64,000 bases of DNA from an uncultured Prochlorococcus sp. (lineage in GTDB: Bacteria; Cyanobacteriota; Cyanobacteriia; PCC-6307; Cyanobiaceae): positions 1 to 64,000 of the forward strand of contig CABYJE010000003.1 of assembly GCA_902519235.1 (NCBI GenBank), read 5' to 3'. A program made the translations under genes and the position numbers. How positions within the stretch are numbered: position 1 is the stretch's first letter; each line of letters begins with the position of its first letter. The notes under the pieces are model-generated. The model ran no database searches, was not told where the DNA came from, and saw only the letters and a program-made list of their open reading frames with translations. This document shows, in pieces, positions 1-7,927 of the stretch.

Positions 1-368
1 CAGCTATCATAAAAATAATCATAATTTCTTTTATTACCTGGGTTAGTCATTAAAAGTACGAATAAAAAAGTTGGGTAAAAAGAACAATTTATTTTTTGGC
101 TATTAAGTAGGTAATTTCTATCATATTCAAATCCATCTAGGTCATTGAAATCTGACAAATAAAAATTAGAAATAGCTCTTAAGAAATGAGCTTTTTCTTT
201 AGAATCTGAAGTTATATCTTTAATATCAGAGAATCTCCTTAATCTTTCTAAGCGGATAAGATACTCTGAAAGATCTGATTTCGCTTTTCTATATTTTTCA
301 TTATAAAAGTGAATTTTTCCTCTTGCAAAATAATCCTCATAATCTAATTTCCCCTTTTGAAGATTCAT
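1..368 (-). CDS. TPR-like protein, partial (runs off left edge)
   Basis: Reverse complement from ATG at 368 is open to base 1: MNLQKGKLDYEDYFARGKIHFYNEKYRKAKSDLSEYLIRLERLRRFSDIK... It is absent from the ORF track because it is truncated by the edge. The N-terminal repeat unit resembles that of the 2021..2236 product. Confidence 0.7.
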   Translation of the reverse strand, partial: MNLQKGKLDYEDYFARGKIHFYNEKYRKAKSDLSEYLIRLERLRRFSDIKDITSDSKEKAHFLRAISNFYLSDFNDLDGFEYDRNYLLNSQKINCSFYPTFLFVLLMTNPGNKRNYDYFYDS

Positions 369-517
369 TTATATTATGTAAAAAAAGCTATTTTCTTTTT
401 AGTTCTATAAAAACATAATGATTCCAGATTAATTTTTATAAGATTTAAAACCTTTTTTAGATTTATATTTTATAGTTCCTAAATTATTGTCCAGATTACA
501 AATTATTCACTTTTGTC

Positions 518-874
518 ATGATTCTAATTAGTGTTGTTTATGGAATGTATTCATTATTCAAAGCCTTTGCACTTTATAGCTTTTGGGCCTTATTGTTAAT
601 ACCTTTATGGATAATATTTTGTGGTTTTACAGGTATTCCAAATATTATTAATCTTTTAAGAGTATCAAAGCTTTTTACTTCCAAAGAAATAACTAGGGGT
701 TTGATTGCAAATATTATTACAGCAAGCTTTATTTTTATTTTACTAAAACTATTAAATGCTGAAGAGATAATATCAAATTTCTTTATTGGAGGAATCCTAA
801 CTTCTTTTGCCATGCCAAAAGAGTCCTTAATTAGTGAAAGACTTGATCAAATAAAAGAACAAAAAAGTAAATAA
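518..874 (+). CDS. Small membrane protein, hypothetical
   Basis: 118-aa ORF with several hydrophobic segments. Confidence 0.55.
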   Translation: MILISVVYGMYSLFKAFALYSFWALLLIPLWIIFCGFTGIPNIINLLRVSKLFTSKEITRGLIANIITASFIFILLKLLNAEEIISNFFIGGILTSFAMPKESLISERLDQIKEQKSK

Positions 875-875
875 T

Positions 876-1162
876 CTAATAAAAAGAAATATTATCCCCA
901 TTAGGTTTGCTAATCGTAACTCTTGTTGAGAATTGACCTAGTTCAAAGTTTTTTAATAAATAAGTACTCAATTGTATTTGATTCGTATTATTAAAATTTA
1001 TATTTTTAAATAAATCACTATACTCATTTTCCTTTAATAAAATTTCAATTATGTTTCGGGATTCATTATCTTTGCTCTTTTGATAATTTAAACCTAAATC
1101 ATCTAATGATTCTTCGCAATCAATATCAATATCTATAAAAACATAATAATTTTTTTATTCAT
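876..1162 (-). pseudogene. Hypothetical protein with apparent frameshift in an A7 run
   Basis: ATG AAT AAA AAA at 1162 reaches a stop after 9 codons. The next frame reads NYYVFIDIDIDCEESLDDLGLNYQKSKDNESRNIIEILL...ISFY* to 876 with no canonical start of its own except a late TTG. One extra A restores a ~95-aa ORF. Confidence 0.5.
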
Positions 1163-1223
1163 TATTTAATGGCAAAGTAATTATAAGATTCTTTTAGTAC
1201 TTAAAAAATTAATTGATTCCAAA

Positions 1224-2236
1224 CTAATCTTTAATAGATACATTGAATCTTATTCTTATAATATTTTTTATTCCTTCATCAATATTCTGAAATACTTTCT
1301 TATACTTTTCTGAACAATTTTTATCTAAAGCCAATCCTAATCCCATGTCCTCTATACCATCTTCAACATTCTGATAACGAATTTTTGAATAACCTCTAAG
1401 AATATAGGCATATGCCTTTGAAGTTATTTTAGAGCCTCTATAAAATCTACCTAAAATTCCTATTTCTTCATCGAACATACTAATTGCCATATTAAAATTC
1501 GAGAACCTAATATGAATACAACCCATTAAAAAATATTCTTTATAATTAAATACATTATTTTTACAAGTTGATTTACTAGTTGCTTTATTGATATCTTTTA
1601 TTGCATCTAAAAAATTTCCTTGTTTAAAATGCAGATATGCTTTTTCAGTATATAGCCGAGGTAGAGAATGTGATGGAGGGTTATTAATAATACATCTATT
1701 AAAGTCCAAGAGTGCCAGTTTTATTTTTTTTAATCTCTTGAATGTAAATGCTCTCATACAGTAAATCTTATACAGAAGTTTTCTTCCTACCTCTTTTGTT
1801 TTTTTATTTAATTTATATTTAGTAGGGTTGTTTATAAGCTCTAAAAAAATTGTCAATGAATCAGCAGCATTTCTAATGTAAGAATTACTTAGATCATGGG
1901 AATCAAAAAAAATTGATAAATTTGCATATTTATTTTTAAAAAAATGATCATATATTTCATTTTCATTTTTCCTTATTTTTAAAGTTTTTATAAAGTCTGA
2001 AGCCGCTATTGAATAATTCTCTAAATGATAATTTGTAATGCACTTAATAAAAATAAATGAATATATTTCTCTTCTGAAATAACGAAATCTTTCTTAAAAG
2101 AAATTCTCGTTAATTCATCAAAATACTTTTTTGCTTCTTCATATTTCTTGGCATTAAGTTCTCTAATACCTTTTTTAAGCAAATATTCTGATAAATCATT
2201 GTCATTTTGAAAATTCTCTCTTGATTTCACTAACAC
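1224..2236 (-). pseudogene. TPR-repeat protein, interrupted by a single frameshift near 2050-2075
   Basis: Track ORFs 2021..2236 and 1224..1856 are joined by an uninterrupted frame upstream of the second ORF's Met (…EIYSFIFIKCITNYHLENYSIAASDFIKTLKIRKNENEIYDHFFKNKYANLSIFFDSHDLSNSYIRNAADSLTIFLELINN…). TPR-like helical repeats. Confidence 0.6.
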
Positions 2237-2338
2237 AATAAATATTAATTTTTGAATAACTATCAGTTAAATAGTTAGGGATGCTTATTAATGATTCCTT
2301 TAAGTTCTTAAATTATTAAGCGTTTCATTTTTTAGAGG

Positions 2339-2488
2339 TCATTTTGAAGGTTCAATACCCAAAGCTTCTGGATTGACTCTATATAAATTGGCTTCTAACT
2401 TATCAAACTGTTCATCAGTAATTAAAAGACTTCCCATCCTTTAATTGTGGTCATACCATTCGACTCTTTCTTCTAAATAAGTGATCAT
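2339..2488 (-). other. Small ORF (50 codons) with one in-frame TAA; overlaps int stop codon (ATGA)
   Basis: MITYLEERVEWYDHN*RMGSLLITDEQFDKLEANLYRVNPEALGIEPSK*. Confidence 0.35.
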
Positions 2489-3630
2489 AACTTCTTTGCT
2501 CCTTTTATTGCATCTATTTCTTCATAAGTAGAGTTATAAGTTTTCATGTGTATCGCTTGGCTATGACCTAAAGATTTACAAGCAATTCTAATTTCCATAT
2601 TTGCATGAATAGACCTTATACCCCAGTAATGTCGCATATCAACTAAACCAAATTTTAAAGTTCTATTTTTAGCTAACCATTTTGTCCATGCCTCAACTTT
2701 TTTTTTCATTTCATTGGAATCATATAAACCATTATCTAAATCCCAATAAAAACAATCTTTTGGTCTATTTAAAATATCCCATCTTTTAATTAACAATTCA
2801 GGTTTATAGTCATCTTTTTCTAATCCCAAAGCAATTGGAAATTTAATAGCTTTTTCTTCTGCTTTGGGACAATTGACCGCTTTGGCAATTCCATCTTTTT
2901 GAGGAATCAAGCTAAATGCCTCATTTGGACGACATCCATATATAAATACAGCAGCAGTTAACCAACCATATTTTTTGTGATCTCTTACTTTGTCTATTTC
3001 TTCTACTATTGCAGCATCATCAAGTCTTATTCTCTTCTTTGGAATATATTTTCCTCTAATTTTATCTAGATCTTTTAAATCACTTTCTATGAAGAATAAT
3101 TTACCTAATCTTTTAAATATTTTGCACATATCTTGTCTGGGCTTTGTATTAGGACTGCTTTTTTCCTCGATAACTGTTCTTAGAAGTTCTGGAGTAAGTT
3201 CTAAATCATTATATTTTTCTAGTTTTCTTAGTTGGTCGCTATAGCTAATAAGAGTCCGTTTAGATTCTGAAGTTTTTTCTTCTTCACTTGGATTGCCTTT
3301 AGATTCCCAATAATCTTCTTTAAATTTCTCTATTCCATATTCAACAGTATTTTTCCTAACTTCCTTAACTTCTAAAGTTTTATTCCAACTAAATAATTTA
3401 GGAAGATGCCCTTTCTTCTCATATTCAAGATAAAAGTCTCTTATTCTGTCTCTGCAAGTAGTAAAGTCATATATTTTTGCATTTAAAGCAATTTCTTTTC
3501 TTACTCTCTTACCATCAGCACCTAAAAAAGTTCCTCTTATATATACGGCATCACGTTTTGTCCTAATACTAGCCTTATAGTTAGCCGAATCTAATATCTG
3601 ATTTAAGCGATAAACGTTTTCAGAGGACAT
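2485..3630 (-). CDS. Tyrosine recombinase/integrase (outer element)
   Basis: Catalytic-like motifs: YGCRPNEAFSL (Arg I), VDMRHYWGIRS (H-x-x-R region), LGHSQAIHMKTY (H/W…Tyr). Confidence 0.88.
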   Translation of the reverse strand: MSSENVYRLNQILDSANYKASIRTKRDAVYIRGTFLGADGKRVRKEIALNAKIYDFTTCRDRIRDFYLEYEKKGHLPKLFSWNKTLEVKEVRKNTVEYGIEKFKEDYWESKGNPSEEEKTSESKRTLISYSDQLRKLEKYNDLELTPELLRTVIEEKSSPNTKPRQDMCKIFKRLGKLFFIESDLKDLDKIRGKYIPKKRIRLDDAAIVEEIDKVRDHKKYGWLTAAVFIYGCRPNEAFSLIPQKDGIAKAVNCPKAEEKAIKFPIALGLEKDDYKPELLIKRWDILNRPKDCFYWDLDNGLYDSNEMKKKVEAWTKWLAKNRTLKFGLVDMRHYWGIRSIHANMEIRIACKSLGHSQAIHMKTYNSTYEEIDAIKGAKKL

Positions 3631-3664
3631 TGGTAGGATTTATCTATAGCAATATTGCAAAAGA

Positions 3665-3684
3665 TGTTCCCCATATGTTCCCCA
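3665..3684. repeat. Direct repeat TGTTCCCCA x2, 11-bp pitch, upstream of outer integrase
   Basis: gatgTTCCCCAta tgTTCCCCAc; copies at 3665-3673 and 3676-3684. Confidence 0.7.
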
Positions 3685-3808
3685 CTTTTGAGTTTAAAGT
3701 CAACGACTATTCACGAAATGGTAACAACGGTTGAGATTGGCTAAAATATTTATCTAATACCTGTCTAGCTTGGAATAACTGAGTTCTACTAGGGGAACTG
3801 GGTTGATG

Positions 3809-3814
3809 TATAAT
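3809..3814 (+). promoter_or_regulatory. -10 box (TATAAT) upstream of tRNA-Ser half gene
   Basis: Perfect TATAAT about 30 bp before the half-tRNA; no clear -35. Confidence 0.45.
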
Positions 3815-3842
3815 AGTCTACGAGGACAATTTAATCTCATCC

Positions 3843-3887
3843 TTGGAGGGGTGGTCGAGTGGTTTAAGGCTCTAGTCTTGAAAACTA
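3843..3887 (+). repeat. att direct repeat: 5' part of tRNA-Ser(TGA), truncated after the anticodon arm
   Basis: ttggaggggtggtcgagtggtttaaggctctagtcttgaaaacta is identical to 10802..10846. Confidence 0.95.
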
Positions 3888-3928
3888 AAAACTACTATAG
3901 TATTTGCAAGCGATCTCAGAGATATTTT

Positions 3929-3959
3929 AAAAAGTGGCCTCCTATGGGTGGCCTTTTTA
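3929..3959 (+). terminator. Possible intrinsic terminator (overlaps GTGGCCT repeat pair)
   Basis: GGCCTCC-TATG-GGTGGCC imperfect stem flanked by A-rich 5' and T5 3'. Confidence 0.4.
3934..3955 (+). repeat. GTGGCCT x2, 14-bp pitch (left candidate integrase arm sites)
   Basis: GTGGCCT at 3934-3940 and 3948-3954; same pair and pitch at 10614-10634. Confidence 0.6.
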
Positions 3960-4035
3960 TTACAAAGTGTGTCTCTAGTCTTTAGAACTAGAGGCTTTAC
4001 TAATATTTACAGTTGATTTTATAAAAAAATAACAG

Positions 4036-4049
4036 TACCATTTGTGGTA
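4036..4049. promoter_or_regulatory. Operator-like inverted repeat TACCA-tttg-TGGTA
   Basis: Perfect 5-bp arms upstream of the element's + strand operon. Confidence 0.3.
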
Positions 4050-4060
4050 ACTATGAAAGC

Positions 4061-4172
4061 TTGGTTGTCCAAGTGAGGTTTGTACCGTTTAGTAGATCAT
4101 TTGCTGGAGACGGTGAAAGATCGGGAAAACTGATAAGAAATTATTAGTTTGAATCTGCTATTGGTTGTCCAA
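4061..4172 (+). repeat. TTGGTTGTCCAA x2, start positions exactly 100 bp apart
   Basis: Copies at 4061-4072 and 4161-4172. Confidence 0.6.
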
Positions 4173-4242
4173 TACCTACTCCTCGCGACTCTAAATTTTT
4201 AGAGATTTAAAGCAGAAATTATAAACCGATTAAATTTAAAAA

Positions 4243-4572
4243 ATGGCTACTTCTAAGCAACCTTCACAGGTCAATTCTGTCGTATATCCTGTGCGACCTT
4301 CTAAAGCTGAACGCTACCAAATCGAAAGGGAAAAAGATGCACTATTTGCAAAAATTCCTCAAGATTTAATTACCGAGTATTTTGATCTTATTGATGAAAA
4401 GAAAAGTATTGAACATAAAGAAACAATGGAAATAGAAATTATTAGAAAAGCGACAAAATATAATTTACAAAAAAATTTAGAACAACTTGAAGTTAATCAA
4501 AAAAAGCTTACTTCAATATCTAATCTTGATTTATTTGATTTACTTTCTCGTTTAAAGAGGGGTGTTAAATAA
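4243..4572 (+). CDS. Hypothetical element protein (charged, coiled-coil-like)
   Basis: 109-aa ORF, first gene of + operon. Confidence 0.65.
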   Translation: MATSKQPSQVNSVVYPVRPSKAERYQIEREKDALFAKIPQDLITEYFDLIDEKKSIEHKETMEIEIIRKATKYNLQKNLEQLEVNQKKLTSISNLDLFDLLSRLKRGVK

Positions 4573-4574
4573 TC

Positions 4575-4961
4575 ATGCCCAGTTTAGAATTTACAATTTC
4601 TAATCTGCAAAAAGATGTGGCTGCCGTTTTACAGGCAGTCAACACTTTGACAGATTCACATAACATCTCGAAAGATGAGTTAAAACAATTAAGAGTTGAT
4701 TTTGACTTAGCCCAAGAACAAAATCCGTTTAATGTTAATGTCTGGCTCAAGCCATCTGAACTTGCTGCACTTTTAAAAATTAGTACTTCAACAGTTACTA
4801 AATATAGAAATGAAGGTAGGTTCAAAAAGACTTCTGTGAAAGAAGTAGATAGAGGTAAAAGAACTGATTTCTACTATCACAGAATTAATGCAGTTAAAGA
4901 CGTATCAAAAATAAAACCAATACATATAGCTAAGAAAAATATCCTAGATAGATTTGTATGA
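4575..4961 (+). CDS. Helix-turn-helix DNA-binding protein, excisionase/MerR-like
   Basis: WLKPSELAALLKISTSTVTKYRNEGRFKKT typical of Xis/HTH_17-type folds. Confidence 0.7.
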   Translation: MPSLEFTISNLQKDVAAVLQAVNTLTDSHNISKDELKQLRVDFDLAQEQNPFNVNVWLKPSELAALLKISTSTVTKYRNEGRFKKTSVKEVDRGKRTDFYYHRINAVKDVSKIKPIHIAKKNILDRFV

Positions 4962-5836
4962 TCAATACCGCTTCAAAGGGCGGTAATAAAAAGAGAAAAC
5001 CTACTCTGATTGATCAGGCTCAATGCCTTCGCCCATACGAGGAAATATTTGCATTTTTACCATGCAATAACAAAAAATATCCTCCCATCAAAGGTTGGCA
5101 AAATAAATCTTTTTCTATTGATGAAATAGCTGGATTTAATTTTGTTGCTGCTATAGGTGTAAGAACAAAAGTTGGGAATCTATTTTGTATTGATATTGAT
5201 GGCATTACTGCTGTTGATTATCTATATGAAAGAAACCTAATTCCTCAACATTGCAAGACTTGGCAAGTTCATAGATCCAACCATAACTGGAAGATGAAAT
5301 TGTTATTTCAGCTAAGACCAGATCAACTTCAAGCACTACAAAGAAAAGAGTTTGAAGAATCGAGAGCAACAGGTGCAGAGGAACAATTAGAGTTCTTTTT
5401 TCATGGTGGTTGTCAGGTTGTTGTATTAGGTGAACACCCCAGCAGAGGGAGGTATTTTAGCCCTAGAGGATTTGAAGTTGATGCACTAACTTCACCTCCT
5501 GATGATTGGTTCAAACTAATATTGGAGGCATCAAAAGGGCAACAACAAGTAAGAAGAGGATCTTCAAATAGTAAGGATTGGATCAGGTTAGATTTTTGCC
5601 CAATATGCAAAAGAGAAGAGAATCCAGTTTGCAGTATTCATAAAGATGGAAAGACCCTGAGATGTTTTTGGGGAGGCCATCACTACCCACCAAAGAACCT
5701 TAAAAGGGGACAAGTAGTGGAGCAAGAATGGGCATTTTCAAGTGTCGTTCTAAGCGTACCCATAGGAACATTTAGCCATTTCGTAAAACACCAACCAACC
5801 CCAGCACAACAACTCTGGAGAGATTTACATGGGTAA
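4958..5836 (+). CDS. Primase-polymerase-like replication protein
   Basis: N-terminal PrimPol-like FCIDIDG and GGCQVVVLGEHPSRGRYFS motifs; overlaps the preceding gene by ATGA. Confidence 0.72.
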   Translation: MINTASKGGNKKRKPTLIDQAQCLRPYEEIFAFLPCNNKKYPPIKGWQNKSFSIDEIAGFNFVAAIGVRTKVGNLFCIDIDGITAVDYLYERNLIPQHCKTWQVHRSNHNWKMKLLFQLRPDQLQALQRKEFEESRATGAEEQLEFFFHGGCQVVVLGEHPSRGRYFSPRGFEVDALTSPPDDWFKLILEASKGQQQVRRGSSNSKDWIRLDFCPICKREENPVCSIHKDGKTLRCFWGGHHYPPKNLKRGQVVEQEWAFSSVVLSVPIGTFSHFVKHQPTPAQQLWRDLHG

Positions 5837-7040
5837 CATTTACAAGTCTTGGGAATTTAGAGAAGGCTGGAAAATTAATTCCAAAGGAGAGCAAATACCA
5901 TCAATTCTTCATGTTGGTGTATGGGCTGAAATAATAAAACAAAGCATTAGTAAACATCTTAGATTTAATGAGATAACTATGCTTGCAGAGTTGCATGGTA
6001 AACCCATACCACCTGAGATATTAGATGAGTTATACATTGAACTAGGTGAGAGAGGTTGGGAGATAACAAAGGGCAAAGCTAAAGATGCTTTCATAAAAGT
6101 TGCTAGATCCAACTCCTATAACCCCATCACTAAATATCTATTAGAGATAGAAAATGATGCTGGTATTACACCTGTTGATATAGATAAAATTTCTACCAAT
6201 TATTTAAAAACAGATAATTTATTATTTGATCAAATGATGGCAGCTTGTTTGATTGGTGCTGTAGCTAGAGCCTTTGATCATGGCTGCCAAATGGATTATT
6301 TAACTTGTTTAAAAGGTAAGCAAGGTATCAAGAAAAGTACATTCTGGAGAACACTAGGAGGAGAGTATTTTTCAGACACAATGCAAAAGGACATAAAAGA
6401 TTTAAGGCTCTGCATGAATACTTGCTGGTTATATGAATGGGCTGAACTTGAAGTTTGGACTAGCAGAGGTCAGCAGGGAACTTTAAAAGGATTAATAACT
6501 CAAAGAGTTGATGATTTTAGACCTCCTTATTATTCCTCAATGGGTCGATTCCCAAGAAAATCAATATTACTTGGTTCAGTTAATGAAGATAGTTTTCTTA
6601 GAGATAAAACAGGTGCAAGACGATATTGGATTATTGAAATTGATGAAATGATTGATATAGATAAAGTTCTCAAAGATAGAGATGCAATATGGAAAGCTGC
6701 TGTAATTGCACATAGAACAGGAAGGAAACCCATGTTGGCAGATCATCAGGAGCAACAATCATTATTAAATAATCAGATTTATGAAACTGAAGATCCATTC
6801 TTAGAACCTATCCAAAGAAAAGTTGAAAGCTGGAATAAAGGCCATAAATTCTCTACCAGAGATGTATTGATAGATTCTGAACTTAGAGATGGTAATAAAA
6901 TAACTCCAGCAGATATGAACAATGCAGCAAGAATATTAAAAAGCTTGGGTTGTATTCGAGATAAAAACCAAACTAGAAATCCTATTACTGGTGAAAGACC
7001 AAGACTCTGGAATTTGCCTCAGACTGACTCACCCGACTAA
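5829..7040 (+). CDS. VapE/virulence-associated E-family ATPase/helicase
   Basis: Walker-A-like CLKGKQGIKKST, WLYEWAELE and RRYWIIEI motifs typical of VapE/phage helicases. Confidence 0.82.
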   Translation: MGNIYKSWEFREGWKINSKGEQIPSILHVGVWAEIIKQSISKHLRFNEITMLAELHGKPIPPEILDELYIELGERGWEITKGKAKDAFIKVARSNSYNPITKYLLEIENDAGITPVDIDKISTNYLKTDNLLFDQMMAACLIGAVARAFDHGCQMDYLTCLKGKQGIKKSTFWRTLGGEYFSDTMQKDIKDLRLCMNTCWLYEWAELEVWTSRGQQGTLKGLITQRVDDFRPPYYSSMGRFPRKSILLGSVNEDSFLRDKTGARRYWIIEIDEMIDIDKVLKDRDAIWKAAVIAHRTGRKPMLADHQEQQSLLNNQIYETEDPFLEPIQRKVESWNKGHKFSTRDVLIDSELRDGNKITPADMNNAARILKSLGCIRDKNQTRNPITGERPRLWNLPQTDSPD

Positions 7041-7314
7041 CTAGGTTGAGTCACTTCAAAATGACTTAGTAGCAATGGATTAAAAGATTTTGTCTCATTA
7101 CTCACTTCAAAAAATAAAAACTATATATATTAAATAGTTATTGTTATTGGAGGGATAGAGAAAGTGGGTGAGAGGTTGAGTTTTTAGTTCTAAAACACCA
7201 AAAGCGAATTGTTCTTACGACAGTACTACCAACAGTTTTGGCAAGATTTATGAGATTGGCTCACCATACTCACTACGATCTTCAGAGAGTGAGATGAGAA
7301 TTAGACAGAGTGAG
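7028..7314. repeat. Cluster of CTCAC/GTGAG motifs between convergent operons
   Basis: Seven exact copies (7028, 7101, 7168, 7260, 7269, 7289, 7310) plus longer shared contexts such as TCACTTCAAAA x2. Confidence 0.45.
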
Positions 7315-7378
7315 ACTAAAAATTGGACATAAAAAAGTTGTTGGACACGACCCATTCTCAAAGATCACATGAGACTCA

Positions 7379-7747
7379 TTAACCTCGATAGTTACCATGA
7401 AAAGTTTTAGCGGTATTTGATTTTGGTTTATTTTCAGCAATTCCCATTTTCCAAATCAGGTTTAGACAACCAGTAGCAGCACTATATTGCTCAGCTTCGA
7501 CAGATTTTAAATACACCTGTTGAGTTTGATACAAAAGCCATGCGAGAAGGTCGTGACGTTCATGCTTTGTGTGGTTCTGGACTAACTTAGCTGATGCCCA
7601 TTGAATGTCGAGATTTGCGGATCTTCGGGTAATTTTGTAGTCGTGGACTAGATAGTTTATGGTTTGACCCACCCCCCAGCCTTTTTCCATCTTTCGGAGA
7701 GCATCATTACGTCTAGCAATCCTTTCTTTTCTAGTAGTTAAAGCCAT
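7379..7747 (-). CDS. HTH protein, possible phage small-terminase-like
   Basis: MALTTRKERIARRNDALRKMEKGWGVGQTINYLVHDYKITRRSANLDIQWA...; ATG at 7747 preferred to the track start at 7777 because it overlaps the upstream small ORF. Confidence 0.5.
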   Translation of the reverse strand: MALTTRKERIARRNDALRKMEKGWGVGQTINYLVHDYKITRRSANLDIQWASAKLVQNHTKHERHDLLAWLLYQTQQVYLKSVEAEQYSAATGCLNLIWKMGIAENKPKSNTAKTFHGNYRG

Positions 7748-7904
7748 GTTTCTTCTCCCATAATTCTTCCACTTCATTAAGGTAAACGACTATTGAAAGT
7801 TGGGTATATTTCATTAACGCTGCAAGTTCACCTAAAGCATCAGGCATACCCGCGTAACATTCACACGCTTCATAGAATCGAACCTTTGAAGCAAGAAAAT
7901 CCAT
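7731..7904 (-). CDS. Small protein (57 aa), possibly a -1 frameshift extension of the 7928..8302 product
   Basis: MDFLASKVRFYEACECYAGMPDALGELAALMKYTQLSIVVYLNEVEELWEKKHGFNY*; frame is open back to an A9 run at the end of the upstream gene. Confidence 0.5.
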   Translation of the reverse strand: MDFLASKVRFYEACECYAGMPDALGELAALMKYTQLSIVVYLNEVEELWEKKHGFNY

Positions 7905-7927
7905 AATTTGAATTAGGTGTGGATCAA

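Noticed and set aside
3845-3887. Second functional tRNA-Ser
   Set aside because: Sequence diverges right after the anticodon arm; no variable arm, T-arm or 3' acceptor strand.
3803-3985. ORF MMYNSLRGQFNLILGGVVEWFKALVLKT... on +
   Set aside because: It reads through the half-tRNA and the repeat/terminator region; the 'protein' is translated tRNA sequence.
4160-4216. Yfr1-like small RNA (ACTCCTCGCGACT between two hairpins)
   Set aside because: Only a partial resemblance to the conserved Yfr1 ACUCCUCAC motif, and the location inside a mobile element argues against it.
4565-4825. Antisense ORF 4565..4825 and other antisense ORFs (5020..5205, 5909..6112, 6530..6758, 22682..23023, 33862..34083, 45548..45798, 51615..52013)
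   Set aside because: They lie opposite well-supported genes and have no recognisable domains; they arise from AT-rich composition.
7028-7314. CRISPR-like array from the repeated CTCAC/GTGAG motif
   Set aside because: Repeats are only 5-11 bp, in both orientations and irregularly spaced; no cas genes.
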